Assembly (NCBI GenBank): GCA_934463265.1
Contig: CAKSIU010000002.1
Coordinates: 1-64,000, forward strand
Reading direction: 5' to 3'
Source of the DNA: an uncultured Eubacteriales bacterium
GTDB lineage: Bacteria > Bacillota > Clostridia > Oscillospirales > Acutalibacteraceae
DNA length: 64,000 bases
Position numbers and translations under genes: made by a program. A model generated the notes under the pieces. That model saw only the letters and a list, made by a program, of their open reading frames with translations, ran no database searches and was not told the DNA's origin. This document shows positions 45,680 through 55,725 of this stretch, piece after piece; the stretch's first letter is position 1, and every line of letters starts with the position of its first letter.

Positions 45680-46696
45680 ATGAAAAATTATAGAAAATTC
45701 GGGGACTGCCCCGTATGTAAAGCTGAGTGTAAAACAGATGAAGATATTGTAGTTTGTCCGGAATGTGGTGCACCTTATCACCGTGAATGTTATAATTCTG
45801 TTGGGCGGTGCGTGTATAAAGAAAAACATTCTCAGGACTTTTCTTATGTTGCCTTAAATTCTAAAACCAATGCAGAAGAACCTGTAAATAATTCGGAAGT
45901 TCAGGCTGAAATTTCAAAAAATGAATATAAAAAATGTCCACGCTGTTTTAATGAAAACACCATAGACGCTCCTTTTTGCCAAAAATGTGGCTATCCTTTT
46001 TCTGAAAACAATGACGCTCCAGAACCAACGTTTAACGGAATTCCTCTCCCACCACCTTTCGACCCGCTTTTTGTCTTGAACAAAGACGAAACTATAAATG
46101 ACATAAAAATTTCTGAATTTGCACAATATATAAAAGGAAATTTGTTATACTATATCCCTATTTTTAAAAATATTAGCGAAAAAAATAAAAGTAAATTTAA
46201 TTTTAGTGCCTTCTTCTTTTCTGGCGCATGGTTTTTATACCGAAAATTATATAAAATCGGTGTCGCTTTAACCTCTACTGTATTCTTGCTTTCAATATTG
46301 TCGACTTTTATTGAATTTACTTACGCTAACGACATTTTGGTCTCCCTTTTCCGTTCAATAGGTATATCTGCCAGCACGGATTTAACTTTAGACAAATACG
46401 ACTTGCTTTTATCTCAATTTTACGCCTTGCCTTTAGCACAAAAATTTATCGTCTTTTTACCTGCAATAATTCAAACAATAAATTTCGTTATAATGCTCAT
46501 TTCCGGCTTTTTCGCTAATAAAATTTATTATAAAAACTGCTGCTCTAAAATAAAAAAAATAAAAGTCATCTGCAAAGATGACAAAAAATTATACGATGAA
46601 GAAATATGTAAATTCGGCGGCGTTAATTTTAAAATCATACCTTTTATTTCAATTTGCTATATGATAATTGAATATTTACCCAGGTTTTTAATATAA
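45680..46696 (+). CDS. membrane protein with prokaryotic RING finger and zinc ribbon
   Basis: The 338-residue protein starts with a RING-like zinc domain (residues 10-50: CPVCKAECK, CPECGAPYHRECY, C in VGRC). A second zinc ribbon follows (CPRCFNENTIDAPFCQKCGY, about 92-112), then a proline-rich linker and a DUF2628-like membrane region of three to four helices (FSAFFFSGAWFLYRKLYKIG and on). Similar RING/zinc-ribbon plus DUF2628 proteins occur in Ruminococcaceae; function is unknown. The RING is of the bacterial kind and does not imply ubiquitin ligase activity. RBS AGGAGAAAGAA. It is followed by galE after 24 bases, probably on the same mRNA. Confidence 0.78.
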   Translation: MKNYRKFGDCPVCKAECKTDEDIVVCPECGAPYHRECYNSVGRCVYKEKHSQDFSYVALNSKTNAEEPVNNSEVQAEISKNEYKKCPRCFNENTIDAPFCQKCGYPFSENNDAPEPTFNGIPLPPPFDPLFVLNKDETINDIKISEFAQYIKGNLLYYIPIFKNISEKNKSKFNFSAFFFSGAWFLYRKLYKIGVALTSTVFLLSILSTFIEFTYANDILVSLFRSIGISASTDLTLDKYDLLLSQFYALPLAQKFIVFLPAIIQTINFVIMLISGFFANKIYYKNCCSKIKKIKVICKDDKKLYDEEICKFGGVNFKIIPFISICYMIIEYLPRFLI

Positions 46697-46720
46697 AAAT
46701 TTATAATTGGAGTTGATTTT

Positions 46721-47722
46721 TTGAGCATACTTGTAACCGGCGGAACAGGATATATTGGCAGCCACACTTGTGTTGAATTGATTAAGGCCGGACATGATGT
46801 AGTTGTTTTGGATAATTTTTGCAACAGCGATGCTTGCATTGCAGATAAAATAAAAGAAATTACCGGTAAATCTGTAAAAATATATGCGGGAGATATTCGT
46901 GACTGTGGCCTTTTAGAAAAAATATTTGTCGAAAATCGAATAAAAGTTGTTATTCATTTTGCCGGGTTAAAATCTGTGAGCGAATCGTGTACAAAACCAT
47001 TGATTTACTTTGACAATAACGTCAACGGAACAATAAATCTTTGCAACGCTATGCAAAAATTCGCCGTAAAAAATTTAATTTTCAGTTCTTCAGCAACTGT
47101 ATACGGAAATTCTTCAAAAGCGCCATACAAAGAATCCATGCAAACGGGACAAGTTTGCAATCCCTACGGTCGCACAAAATATTTTATTGAGGAAATTTTA
47201 AAAGATATTTATGAATCTGACAAAAGCTGGAATATAACAATTTTAAGATATTTTAATCCAATCGGGGCCCATGAAAGTGCCATTTTAGGCGAAAATCCTC
47301 GTGGAATTCCAAATAATCTTATGCCTTATATTTCTCAAGTTGCCATAAATAAACTCCCGCTTTTAACCGTATTCGGCAAAGATTATGACACTCCCGACGG
47401 CACTTGCATCAGAGATTACATTCATGTGGTCGACTTAGCAAACGGGCATTTAAAAGCTTTAGAAAAAATGCAAAACGCTGCCGGAGGACTTAATATTTAC
47501 AACTTAGGAACCGGCAAAGGTTACAGCGTCTTAGAATTAATAAAAACTTTCGAGAAAATGTCAGGCAAAAAAGTTAATTATAAAATTGGGCCTAGACGTG
47601 AAGGAGATTTACCCATAGTTTATGCAGATACACAAAAAGCGGAAAAAGAACTCGGATTCAAAGCGAAATTTGGCATTGAAAAAATGTGTCTTGATTCGTG
47701 GAACTGGCAGAAAAAACAATAA
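46721..47722 (+). CDS. galE: UDP-glucose 4-epimerase
   Basis: GalE interconverts UDP-glucose and UDP-galactose for sugar use and surface glycans. The 333-residue protein has the NAD-binding TGGTGYIGSHTCVEL, the FAGLKSVSES segment, the catalytic FSSSATVYG with YGRTKYF (Tyr-x-x-x-Lys) and RYFNPIGAHES. The start codon is TTG 46721 after TTGGAGTTGA. It converges on engB with only 6 bases between stops. Confidence 0.95.
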   Translation: MSILVTGGTGYIGSHTCVELIKAGHDVVVLDNFCNSDACIADKIKEITGKSVKIYAGDIRDCGLLEKIFVENRIKVVIHFAGLKSVSESCTKPLIYFDNNVNGTINLCNAMQKFAVKNLIFSSSATVYGNSSKAPYKESMQTGQVCNPYGRTKYFIEEILKDIYESDKSWNITILRYFNPIGAHESAILGENPRGIPNNLMPYISQVAINKLPLLTVFGKDYDTPDGTCIRDYIHVVDLANGHLKALEKMQNAAGGLNIYNLGTGKGYSVLELIKTFEKMSGKKVNYKIGPRREGDLPIVYADTQKAEKELGFKAKFGIEKMCLDSWNWQKKQ

Positions 47723-47728
47723 TTAATT

Positions 47729-48310
47729 TTAGCAGATGGAAAACTCTATTAATGACTTTAACTCATCTAGCCCCTCGCCTTTCACTGCTGAAAATACAAC
47801 GAATTTAATATTTTCAAAAGGAAAATTAATTTTTAAATTTGATAAATATTCTTCTCGCTGAGTTTTATTGAGTTTATCGCTCTTGGTTAATACGACGACG
47901 AAATTAAAATTACGTTCCATTAAAAATTCAAGCATATTAATGTCATCTGCCGTTGGTTTGTGGCGCATATCCACAATTTGAACCACCAAAGAAATATTTC
48001 TGTCGCTATTGAAGTAACCTTCCACCAAATCCGACCATCTGGCCTTTTCTTGCGCAGAAACTTTTGCGTAACCATAGCCCGGTAAGTCAACCAGTTTTAA
48101 ATTTTCATTTACTGCATAAAAGTTTATCGTACCGGTTTTGCCAGGTTTGGAACTTACTCTTGCCAACGATTTTCTATTTATTAACTTATTTATCAGCGAC
48201 GACTTTCCTACATTTGAACGCCCCGAAAACACTATTTCTTTGCAATTAGACTTTTTTAGCTGACTTTTCTTTCCAAAAGATGCCTCAAAAACAGTATTGT
48301 TAAAATTCAT
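47729..48310 (-). CDS. engB: ribosome biogenesis GTPase EngB (YsxC/YihA)
   Basis: EngB is an essential GTPase for 50S assembly. The 193-residue protein has EIVFSGRSNVGKSSLINKL (G1), KPGKTGTINFY (G2), LVDLPGYGYAK (G3), VVLTKSDKLNK (G4) and VVFSAVKGEGLDEL (G5), the single-domain form. ATG 48310 has AAAGAGGTTTTT upstream; the frame continues to 48334 without RBS. Confidence 0.95.
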   Translation of the reverse strand: MNFNNTVFEASFGKKSQLKKSNCKEIVFSGRSNVGKSSLINKLINRKSLARVSSKPGKTGTINFYAVNENLKLVDLPGYGYAKVSAQEKARWSDLVEGYFNSDRNISLVVQIVDMRHKPTADDINMLEFLMERNFNFVVVLTKSDKLNKTQREEYLSNLKINFPFENIKFVVFSAVKGEGLDELKSLIEFSIC

Positions 48311-48344
48311 AAAAACCTCTTTGTTTTTCTTCAATTATGTGCAT

Positions 48345-48659
48345 TTATGGTGTACTTTTTTCTAAATCTCCAATGTAAAGTATAGCATTTACCAGACCAC
48401 ACTTGCTTTTTTCTCTAACTTTTAATATTGCTTCTTCTTTTTTGCCATCTTTCAGTAATTTTTTTATTTCTTCTTCATCTACATTTTTGATTTTTTTGTT
48501 TCTTTGCCAATTGTACCAAGCTTGTACATTAACGATGATTAAAAAGATAGTGTTTGCTAAAGAGTATCAAATTGGTCGTTCTTTCAAGGTAAACATCAAA
48601 ACAACCATTATTACACCATAAATTAACAAAAATAAAGTCAGCCATTCACTTTTTTTCAT
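48345..48659 (-). pseudogene. small membrane protein gene with an in-frame UGA
   Basis: From ATG 48659 the frame reads MKKSEWLTLFLLIYGVIMVV then LMFTLKERPI, a UGA at codon 31 (48569-48567), then YSLANTIFLIIVNVQAWYNW, a lysine/glutamate-rich tail and ILKVREKSKCGLVNAILYIG to a TAA at 48345. The two parts are each protein-like and together give two membrane helices plus a charged tail (104 residues). A TGG-to-TGA change is the simplest explanation. UGA is a normal stop in this genome (topA, spoIVFA-like), so recoding is unlikely. I do not recognise the family. Confidence 0.6.
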
Positions 48660-48684
48660 TTCTAAATTACCCCAATATTTTTAT

Positions 48685-48714
48685 ATAAAATGACTGTAAC
48701 ATAACGTTACAGTC
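48685..48714 (-). terminator. terminator after clpX
   Basis: GACTGTAAC (48692-48700) and GTTACAGTC (48706-48714) form a perfect 9-bp stem; on minus it is followed by ATTTTATATAAAAA. It separates clpX from the broken small gene. Confidence 0.8.
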
Positions 48715-48729
48715 TAATTTTTGCGCCTA

Positions 48730-50061
48730 TTACGAAACGAAACTTTTGCCTTTATTTGGTTTATTTTTCACCGTAATATTAAACGGAACACGATTTTCAT
48801 TTCGAATAATTTCTGCTTTCTCGTTGTCATTGATAGTCTTTTCAGTAATTATAACCTTTTCAACCGTGTGGTCACCAGGAACTTCATACATTAATTCAGA
48901 TAAAATATCCTCCATAATTGCTCGGAGACCTCTGGCACCGGTGTTTCTCTCGAGAGCTTTTTGCGCTACGGCTTCTAAGGCTTTCTCTTCAAAATCAAGT
49001 TCAACCTTGTCGAGCAAAAAAAGCTTCTGATACTGCTTCAATATTGAATTTTTCGGTTCTTTTAATATTTTCACCAATGAGTCTTTGTCTAGTCCGTTAA
49101 GCGAGGTAATTACTGGCAATCTGCCAATCAATTCTGGAATCAACCCATATTTTACCAAATCGTGAGGCAAAACATCTTGCATCCAGCTTGTAGAATCTAA
49201 TTCTTTTTTAGTTTTAACATCGGCACCAAATCCTATGCTTGACGAACCCATTCTTTTTTCGACAATTTTTTCAAGGCCATCAAAAGCTCCGCCACAAATA
49301 AACAAAATATTCGTCGTGTCAATATGAATAAACTCCTGCTGAGGGTGCTTTCTTCCTCCCTGAGGCGGAACATTTGAAACGGTCCCCTCAAGAATTTTCA
49401 GTAAAGCCTGCTGAACTCCTTCTCCGCTAACATCACGAGTAATTGACGGATTTTCTGACTTTCTTGCAATTTTATCAAGTTCGTCGATATAAATTATACC
49501 ACGCTCAGCCTTTTCAATATCGAAATCCGCCGCTTGAATCAGTCTTAAAAGAATATTTTCAACGTCTTCACCGACGTAACCAGCCTCAGTTAAAGTTGTA
49601 GCGTCGGCAATCGCAAAAGGAACATTCAACGCCTTTGCAAGAGTTTGCGCCAAAAGAGTTTTTCCTACGCCTGTTGGGCCAAGCAATAAAACATTACTTT
49701 TTTTCAGCTCGACGTTATCATTTTTGTCGTCGATTCCAAAATATATTCTCTTATAATGATTATAAACGGCGACAGAAAGCGCAATTTTAGCAGTTTCTTG
49801 CCCAATAACATACTCGTCCAATATAGCTTTTATCTCTTTTGGGCGTGGAAGTTTAATTTCTTCTTGAGAATCTTTATCATTTTTTAATGAATTTTGACCT
49901 TTTTTTAAAAATTCATCCTCAAGTATAGACATACACAAAGAAACACATTCATCGCAAATATAAACACCAGGTCCAGCAATAAGCTTGGTGGCTTGCTCTT
50001 GAGGTTTATTGCAGAATGAACAACAAACGTTTTTTTCTCTGTTTTCATTCTTATTAGACAT
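48730..50061 (-). CDS. clpX: ATP-dependent protease unfoldase subunit ClpX
   Basis: ClpX unfolds proteins and feeds them to ClpP. The 443-residue protein has the N-terminal zinc domain (C14, C17, C36, C39), AAA+ Walker [12 protein letters not shown], Walker [13 protein letters not shown], the ClpP-binding loop region IGFGADV and the sensor [12 protein letters not shown]. Downstream of clpP by 14 bases in the tig-clpP-clpX operon. Confidence 0.97.
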   Translation of the reverse strand: MSNKNENREKNVCCSFCNKPQEQATKLIAGPGVYICDECVSLCMSILEDEFLKKGQNSLKNDKDSQEEIKLPRPKEIKAILDEYVIGQETAKIALSVAVYNHYKRIYFGIDDKNDNVELKKSNVLLLGPTGVGKTLLAQTLAKALNVPFAIADATTLTEAGYVGEDVENILLRLIQAADFDIEKAERGIIYIDELDKIARKSENPSITRDVSGEGVQQALLKILEGTVSNVPPQGGRKHPQQEFIHIDTTNILFICGGAFDGLEKIVEKRMGSSSIGFGADVKTKKELDSTSWMQDVLPHDLVKYGLIPELIGRLPVITSLNGLDKDSLVKILKEPKNSILKQYQKLFLLDKVELDFEEKALEAVAQKALERNTGARGLRAIMEDILSELMYEVPGDHTVEKVIITEKTINDNEKAEIIRNENRVPFNITVKNKPNKGKSFVS

Positions 50062-50075
50062 AATATCACCAATTC

Positions 50076-50684
50076 CTATCTTTTATAAATAACCTGGTCA
50101 ACGATGCCATAATCCTTTGCTTGAGCTGCCGTCATAAAATTATCACGCTCGGTATCTTTGGCAATAACTTCCAGAGGTTGACCAGTTCTTTCTGATAAAA
50201 TCTCATTTAATTTTTTCTTAGTTTGAATAATGTGGTCAGCATGAATCATAATGTCCGTAGCCTGACCTTTAGCGCCACCGCTCGGCTGATGAATCATAAT
50301 ATCGCTGTTCGGCAGTGCATAGCGTTTTCCTTTAGCGCCTGCAGCCAGCAAAAACGCACCCATACTGGCTGCCAAGCCCATACAAATTGTAGAAACATCG
50401 CATTTTATATATTGCATAGTGTCATAAATTGACAAACCATCCGTAACCGAACCTCCCGGACTATTAATATATAAACTTATGTCTTTTGATGGGTCTTGCC
50501 CCTCTAAATATAATAATTGTGCAACAATTAAACTTGCTGTTGTGTTGTTAACCTCCTCGGTTAACATGATTATTCTGTCATTCAGCAAGCGCGAATATAT
50601 GTCATAAGAGCGCTCACCACGACTGGTTTGCTCCACAACGTACGGTATTGATATCATTTTTGTATCGTTAGAATATTTATTCAA
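50076..50684 (-). CDS. clpP: ATP-dependent Clp protease proteolytic subunit
   Basis: ClpP is the barrel-forming serine protease partner of ClpX. The 202-residue protein has the Ser in [14 protein letters not shown], His in [12 protein letters not shown] and Asp in DTERDNFM, plus [16 protein letters not shown]. The start is probably TTG 50684 (GGAGGGG five bases upstream); the next ATG is nine codons in and lacks an RBS, while the frame to 50729 has none. Confidence 0.96.
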   Translation of the reverse strand: MNKYSNDTKMISIPYVVEQTSRGERSYDIYSRLLNDRIIMLTEEVNNTTASLIVAQLLYLEGQDPSKDISLYINSPGGSVTDGLSIYDTMQYIKCDVSTICMGLAASMGAFLLAAGAKGKRYALPNSDIMIHQPSGGAKGQATDIMIHADHIIQTKKKLNEILSERTGQPLEVIAKDTERDNFMTAAQAKDYGIVDQVIYKR

Positions 50685-50759
50685 ATGAACCCCTCCATTA
50701 AATAAACAGGCATTTAAGATAATTAACAATATTTATTAAATTTATTCAAAACTGATAAA

Positions 50760-52040
50760 CTATTTGCTAACGCAATTTTCACGCAAGAAGTCCACAGCTT
50801 TTTCGGCAACAATATCCGCTGACAAATCTTTTTCTTTTACAATTTCTTTAATTTTTTCTACGTCAACTTTATATTGTTCAACAAAAGACTTATATTTTTC
50901 TTCAAGTTCTTCAGGAGTAGCCGAAAGATTTTCAAGTTCAGCAATTTTATCAAGAGCCAACCGCAATTTTACTTGACGCTCAGCTTGTGGTCTAAATTGA
51001 GATTTAAATGCACTATTATCTAAACCAGTATATTTCATATAGGAATCCAAGGTTAATCCTTGAGATTGTAATTTATATGCAAAGTCTCGCATAATGTCCT
51101 CAACTTTGTTCTCAAACATAGCTTCTGGAATTTCTGCCTTTAAAAGTTCTATAACTTTGTCAATCATTTGGTCGTCGGCATCCATATCAGATTCTCTTTG
51201 TTTTAAGTCTAGAAGTTGTTTTTTTACGGATTCTTTATACTCAGCCAAAGTATCAAATTCGCTGACATCTTTTACAAATTCGTCATCAAGTTCAGGCAAC
51301 TCACGATTTTTAATCTCATGAAGTTTAATTTTAAAAACTGCAGGTTTACCAGCTAAAGAAGCTTCCTGATAGGTCTCTGGAAAAGTAACATTAACGTCGA
51401 ATTCTTCCCCTTGATTATGTCCAATCATCTGTTCTTCAAAGCCCGGAATAAACTGACCGCTGCCAAGTTTTAAGCTATAATTCTCTGCTTCACCACCATC
51501 AAAAGCTTTGCCGTCAACGAAGCCTTTAAAATCAAAAACAGCAATATCGCCTTCCTGAGCACTTCTGCCTTCAACGGTAACCAAACGAGAATTTCTTTCG
51601 CGAACCCTGTCAATCTCTTTATTTATGTCGTCTTCAGTAACTTCAACAGGTCTGTGCTTCACTTCAATGCCCGTGTAATTTTCGATTTCAACCTCTGGTT
51701 TCACCGTAACAACAGCCTTAAAATCGAAACCATCTTTGCCGATTTTTACCACATCAAAATCAATTTTATCATTTATAACATCCAATCCGGCTTCGTCGAT
51801 AGCATCCTGCAAAGCACCAGGATAAATGTCATTAACTGCATCTTCATAAAAAACATTTTCACCGTAATATTTTTCAATGAAAGCTCTTGGAGCTTTGCCT
51901 TTTCTAAAACCTGGAATAGAAATTTTTTTAACATTCTTTTTAAAAGCCTTATTCACAGCTTTTTCAAAGTCTTCTGCCCCAATTTCAATTTCCAATTCAT
52001 AACGATTTGTTTCAACTTTATTTGATGATTTTAAACTCAT
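50760..52040 (-). CDS. tig: trigger factor
   Basis: Trigger factor is the ribosome-bound chaperone for new proteins. The 426-residue protein has the ribosome-binding signature GFRKGKAPRAFIEKYYG in the N domain (1-110), a PPIase domain (about 150-240, EGDIAVFDFKGFVDG, GQFIPGFEEQMIG) and a helical C domain. RBS AGGAGGATAAAA. It heads the tig-clpP-clpX unit. Confidence 0.97.
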   Translation of the reverse strand: MSLKSSNKVETNRYELEIEIGAEDFEKAVNKAFKKNVKKISIPGFRKGKAPRAFIEKYYGENVFYEDAVNDIYPGALQDAIDEAGLDVINDKIDFDVVKIGKDGFDFKAVVTVKPEVEIENYTGIEVKHRPVEVTEDDINKEIDRVRERNSRLVTVEGRSAQEGDIAVFDFKGFVDGKAFDGGEAENYSLKLGSGQFIPGFEEQMIGHNQGEEFDVNVTFPETYQEASLAGKPAVFKIKLHEIKNRELPELDDEFVKDVSEFDTLAEYKESVKKQLLDLKQRESDMDADDQMIDKVIELLKAEIPEAMFENKVEDIMRDFAYKLQSQGLTLDSYMKYTGLDNSAFKSQFRPQAERQVKLRLALDKIAELENLSATPEELEEKYKSFVEQYKVDVEKIKEIVKEKDLSADIVAEKAVDFLRENCVSK

Positions 52041-52123
52041 TTTTATCCTCCTGAAAAATGCAAATATCTTTATAATTATAACACAAAAAAAATAATTTTT
52101 CTACAAATTTATAAAATAAATTA

Positions 52124-52813
52124 TTAAAGAACCAAAACCGGCGTAAAATTGACCTGGTCACTGGATATCATATGAAAATCTATTCCATTATAAATACCGG
52201 TAATGGCTTTTCTGCCGATTTGCTTGCCATGAATATGACCGTAATAGCATTTTTTTATTTCGTACTTTCGCAAAACGTTCATTATTTCGGTACATTCGTA
52301 TCCGGAAAATACTGGTGGATAATGCAAAAACACGATAATTTCGCGGTCAAATTTTTTTGCCTGTTCAATCGATGTTGTAAGACGTCCGACTTCACGGTTT
52401 AAAATTTTCACGTCCTCCTGAGTACTGCAGTCATATGACCAACCTCTTGTTCCGCAAATCGCAAAATTATCCGCAACTTCTGCCGAGTTAAATAATACGG
52501 AAATAGAATTAAAATTATTTTCTTTTAAGTATTCCTCTATTTTTTTTCGCGTTGTCCACCAATAATCATGATTTCCTTTTAAAAATATTTTTCTGCCCGG
52601 CAAAGACTCAATAAACGAAAAATCCTTAAAAGTCTGCTCCAGTCGCATCGACCAAGAAATATCTCCGGCAATTACAACTGTATCATCGTTTTTTACGGTA
52701 TTTCTCCAATTTTCGCCGAGTCTATCAATGTAATTGTCCCAACCGCCAAAAATATCCATTGGTTTATCCGTTCCAAGCGACAAATGTAAATCTGCTATCG
52801 CATAAAGCGACAT
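52124..52813 (-). CDS. metallophosphoesterase
   Basis: A 229-residue calcineurin-like phosphoesterase with a two-metal site: IADLHLSLG (Asp/His), VIAGDISWSMRLEQ, LKGNHDYWW, FLHYPPVF and YYGHIHGKQIG. The family covers phosphohydrolases with many substrates; none can be named here. It is 14 bases downstream of the M19 dipeptidase gene and probably cotranscribed. RBS GGAGGTCACATA. Confidence 0.88.
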   Translation of the reverse strand: MSLYAIADLHLSLGTDKPMDIFGGWDNYIDRLGENWRNTVKNDDTVVIAGDISWSMRLEQTFKDFSFIESLPGRKIFLKGNHDYWWTTRKKIEEYLKENNFNSISVLFNSAEVADNFAICGTRGWSYDCSTQEDVKILNREVGRLTTSIEQAKKFDREIIVFLHYPPVFSGYECTEIMNVLRKYEIKKCYYGHIHGKQIGRKAITGIYNGIDFHMISSDQVNFTPVLVL

Positions 52814-52827
52814 TATGTGACCTCCAA

Positions 52828-53760
52828 TCAGCCTAACTTTTCAAAAAAGTTAAAAGCATTATTAAAAAATATATCCTCAACCAAATTTTCACTGTAATTA
52901 TGCTTCAAAAACGACTCGTACAAGCTTTCCATAGATTCTATTCCAGAAATTCCAGCAGGCATATCTGTTCCGTCAAAGTCCGTTCCGAGACAGACTGTTT
53001 TTTCACCGCCCAGCGACAAAAAATAATCCGCGTGCCTTATTATATCATAAGCCGACGCCTTGTTGCCATCATTTTTTAGGAAATCTCTTGCAAAATTAAG
53101 TCCAACTAAGCCTCCTCGCGATTTAATAACGTCGAACTGCTCATCAGTAAGATTTCTTCTGTGTTGGCAAACACTTTTAGAATTAGAATGGCTTGCAACA
53201 ATTGGCGCCGTAACAGTGTTTGCGACATCGAAAAACAAATTATCGCTCGCATGAGATATGTCGATTGCAATCGAGAGTTCAACCATGCGCTTCACAACAC
53301 TTCTGCCGAAATCTGTAAGGCCGTTCGGTTCAACCGCAAAAGAGCCACCCCCGATTTCGCAATGGTCATTCCAAGTCAAAGTCATCATTTTTACGCCACA
53401 TTCGCTCAAATAATCTAAATTATTCAAGTCTCCGGCCAAAACCGCGCCGCCTTCCACCGTTAAAATCGCGGCACATTTATGATTTTCTGTCGCAGTTTTT
53501 ATGTCATCTGCCGTTTTGCACTGACATATTACATGAGAACTTTTGCTTATTTCCTCATCGAATTTCGCTTTGGCACGTTTGAACAGTGAAATTGCACCGT
53601 CTTTCCTGTACTCATCAGGAATCCAAACAGCAAAGCACTGCGCCCAATTTTTGTACTTATTTCCGCGCAAAACCGACAAATGATAATCATTGTCAATTAT
53701 GCTGCCGGCTTCGTCCAACGCGCGATACAGCGTATCACAATGCAAATCAAAAAGCTTCAA
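52828..53760 (-). CDS. membrane dipeptidase, M19 family
   Basis: A zinc dipeptidase that cleaves dipeptides, including some with D-residues. The 310-residue protein starts KLFDLHCDTLYRALDEAG (zinc His and Asp), and has ILTVEGGAVLAGDL (bridging Glu), MMTLTWNDHCEIGGG, AIDISHASD, VASHSNSKSVCQHRRN and CLGTDFDGTDMPAG. The start is a TTG at 53760 after GGGGTTGA; it overlaps yraN by 14 bases. Despite the family name, it has no membrane segment. Confidence 0.88.
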   Translation of the reverse strand: MKLFDLHCDTLYRALDEAGSIIDNDYHLSVLRGNKYKNWAQCFAVWIPDEYRKDGAISLFKRAKAKFDEEISKSSHVICQCKTADDIKTATENHKCAAILTVEGGAVLAGDLNNLDYLSECGVKMMTLTWNDHCEIGGGSFAVEPNGLTDFGRSVVKRMVELSIAIDISHASDNLFFDVANTVTAPIVASHSNSKSVCQHRRNLTDEQFDVIKSRGGLVGLNFARDFLKNDGNKASAYDIIRHADYFLSLGGEKTVCLGTDFDGTDMPAGISGIESMESLYESFLKHNYSENLVEDIFFNNAFNFFEKLG

Positions 53761-54133
53761 AAAAATCAACCCCATCAAAAGCATTTTCTATATGATTAAT
53801 TTCCTTTATTTCGCCCAAATTTCCCTCGAATAAAACCGCAATCACATCAAATCTTGGCTGTAAATCCAAATTATTTTCCGACAAATATATCATCGCAGTT
53901 TTTATAATTTTTTTCTGTTTAAATGTGTCGACCGCTTCGAAAGCAGTAAATTTTGTATTTGCGCACCGAGTTTTCACCTCGATAAATACAATATATTTTT
54001 CTTTTTTAGCAATTATATCAATCTCGCCAAATTTGCTGTGATAATTCCGATTAAGAATTTTGTAACCCTTACGTTCAATGTAAGAAACCGCTAAATCTTC
54101 ACCTTTTTTGCCTATTTCTGTACTTTTAAGCAT
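53747..54133 (-). CDS. YraN family endonuclease-like protein (UPF0102)
   Basis: A 128-residue protein with the restriction endonuclease-like fold of the YraN group: GKKGEDLAVSYIERKGYKIL, NYHSKFGEIDIIAKKE (Glu-x-Asp) and VFIEVKTRC (Glu-x-Lys). The catalytic residues are kept. Role in DNA metabolism is suspected but not shown. It follows rnhB by 6 bases, the usual neighbour. Confidence 0.9.
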   Translation of the reverse strand: MLKSTEIGKKGEDLAVSYIERKGYKILNRNYHSKFGEIDIIAKKEKYIVFIEVKTRCANTKFTAFEAVDTFKQKKIIKTAMIYLSENNLDLQPRFDVIAVLFEGNLGEIKEINHIENAFDGVDFFEAF

Positions 54134-54139
54134 AATTAT

Positions 54140-54748
54140 TTATTCACCTAAAATTTTCTTTAAAAAGCTCTTTCTATGTATTTCGCACGGCCCATATTTT
54201 TTTATCAAATCAATGTGCGCTTTTGTACCGTAGCCTTTGTGTTTTTCAAAAGCATATTCTGGATACTTTTTGCTTAAATTTTTCATGAGTCTATCACGCT
54301 CAACCTTTGCTAAAATCGAAGCCGCTGCAATCGATGCAGACAAAGAATCGCCTTTTATGAGCGTCTGAGTTGGAACTTTTAAATTAGGACTTCTATTTCC
54401 ATCTACTAAGACAACATCCGGCGTCAAATTTAGCCCATCCACAGCTCGCTTCATCGCTAAAAAAGTCGCATTTAATATGTTAATTTTGTCTATTTCTTGC
54501 TCTGTTGCAAATGCGACAGCGTACGTTAATGCCAGATTTTTTATTTTATCATACAAAAGTTCTCGGTTTTTTTCTCTCAATTTTTTAGAATCATTAAGAC
54601 CATCAATCATTAAATTTGGCGGCAAAACAACGGCCGCCGCAAAAACAGGTCCAGCCAAAGGACCTCTTCCAGCCTCGTCTACTCCACAAACTACCTGATA
54701 TCCGTTCTTTCTCGCTTCATTTTCGTAAAAAAGCCAATCTTTTTCCAT
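54140..54748 (-). CDS. rnhB: ribonuclease HII
   Basis: RNase HII removes ribonucleotides misplaced in DNA. The 202-residue protein has [20 protein letters not shown] (Asp-Glu-Ala-Gly-Arg-Gly), [44 protein letters not shown] and [11 protein letters not shown]. All four catalytic acids are in place. Confidence 0.96.
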   Translation of the reverse strand: MEKDWLFYENEARKNGYQVVCGVDEAGRGPLAGPVFAAAVVLPPNLMIDGLNDSKKLREKNRELLYDKIKNLALTYAVAFATEQEIDKINILNATFLAMKRAVDGLNLTPDVVLVDGNRSPNLKVPTQTLIKGDSLSASIAAASILAKVERDRLMKNLSKKYPEYAFEKHKGYGTKAHIDLIKKYGPCEIHRKSFLKKILGE

Positions 54749-54768
54749 AATAAAACCTCTAAAACAAC

Positions 54769-55623
54769 TTAATCCAGCGTTATTCGCCCTAATTTCGCGC
54801 TTCTAAATTCGTCTAAAAGCATTATCGAAACTCTTTCTGTATCGATTTCTCCTCCAGAAACAAGCATTCCGCGTTTTTTCCCGATGATTTCTAAAAGCTC
54901 TGCGCCTGATTTTTCGCTCAATTCAAAACTCTCCAACTTGTACCGCTGAACCAAATTTGCACGATAATTCTCATTTAAATACTCCAAAAGTCTGACTGCA
55001 AGCTGTTCGACGTCCATAATTTGGTCTTTAATAGCTCCAGTGAAAGCTAATTTTTCACCCACTGACATATCCTCAAATTTAGGCCACAAAACGCCCGGAG
55101 TGTCCAACAACTCAACATCTTTAGAAATCGTAAACCACTGATTTCCCCGCGTAACCCCTGGTCTGTCCTCGGCATTAGCCTTTTTTTCGCTAGACAGCCT
55201 ATTAATAAACGAAGATTTTCCAACATTAGGAACACCGACAATCATAACTTTCAAATTTTTGTTAATGCCTCTAATTTTCGCTTTTTCAATTTTCTCTTTA
55301 AGAATATTTTTTATCGTCGGAACAAACAAATTAACACCTTTTCCCGATTTGCAGTCAACAGAAAGTGCAAAAATATTTCGTTTTTTATAAAAATCTATCC
55401 ATTCACGAGTTTTATTAGGGGCGGCCATGTCAGACTTATTTAAAATAATTATTCTTGGCTTTTTCAAAATCAACTCGTCCAAATCAAGATTTCTGCTGCT
55501 TTGCGGAACTCTAGCATCAACTATTTCGGCAACTATGTCTATAAGCTTCAAACTTTCGGCGATTTTTCTTTTAGTCTTCGTCATGTGGCCAGGAAACCAC
55601 TGAATTGACTGCATTTCGCTCAT
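54769..55623 (-). CDS. rbgA: ribosome biogenesis GTPase RbgA (YlqF)
   Basis: RbgA promotes a late step of 50S assembly. The 284-residue protein is a circularly permuted GTPase: ILNKSDMA (G4) comes before [16 protein letters not shown] (G1), GVTRGNQWF (G2) and [12 protein letters not shown] (G3). [19 protein letters not shown] near the start is typical. ATG 55623 has AAGGAGG upstream. In Bacillus the order rplS-ylqF-rnhB is conserved, and here lepB stands between rplS and rbgA. Confidence 0.95.
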   Translation of the reverse strand: MSEMQSIQWFPGHMTKTKRKIAESLKLIDIVAEIVDARVPQSSRNLDLDELILKKPRIIILNKSDMAAPNKTREWIDFYKKRNIFALSVDCKSGKGVNLFVPTIKNILKEKIEKAKIRGINKNLKVMIVGVPNVGKSSFINRLSSEKKANAEDRPGVTRGNQWFTISKDVELLDTPGVLWPKFEDMSVGEKLAFTGAIKDQIMDVEQLAVRLLEYLNENYRANLVQRYKLESFELSEKSGAELLEIIGKKRGMLVSGGEIDTERVSIMLLDEFRSAKLGRITLD

Positions 55624-55671
55624 AAAATTTGCCTCCTTTTTAAATAAAAACAACTAAAAAAATAATATCAC

Positions 55672-55697
55672 AAAAAAAGAGACTTTATAAGTCCCTT
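55672..55697 (-). terminator. terminator after lepB
   Basis: Minus strand AGGGACTT pairs with AGTCTCT around ATAA, followed by TTTTTTTGTG, located between lepB and rbgA. Confidence 0.75.
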
Positions 55698-55725
55698 TTT
55701 GAATAAAATAGAATTAAAGTCTCGT

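Noticed and set aside
48567..48569. UGA read as tryptophan or selenocysteine
   Set aside because: UGA ends topA and the spoIVFA-like gene in this window, so the code is standard, and I see no clear SECIS-type stem right after the UGA.
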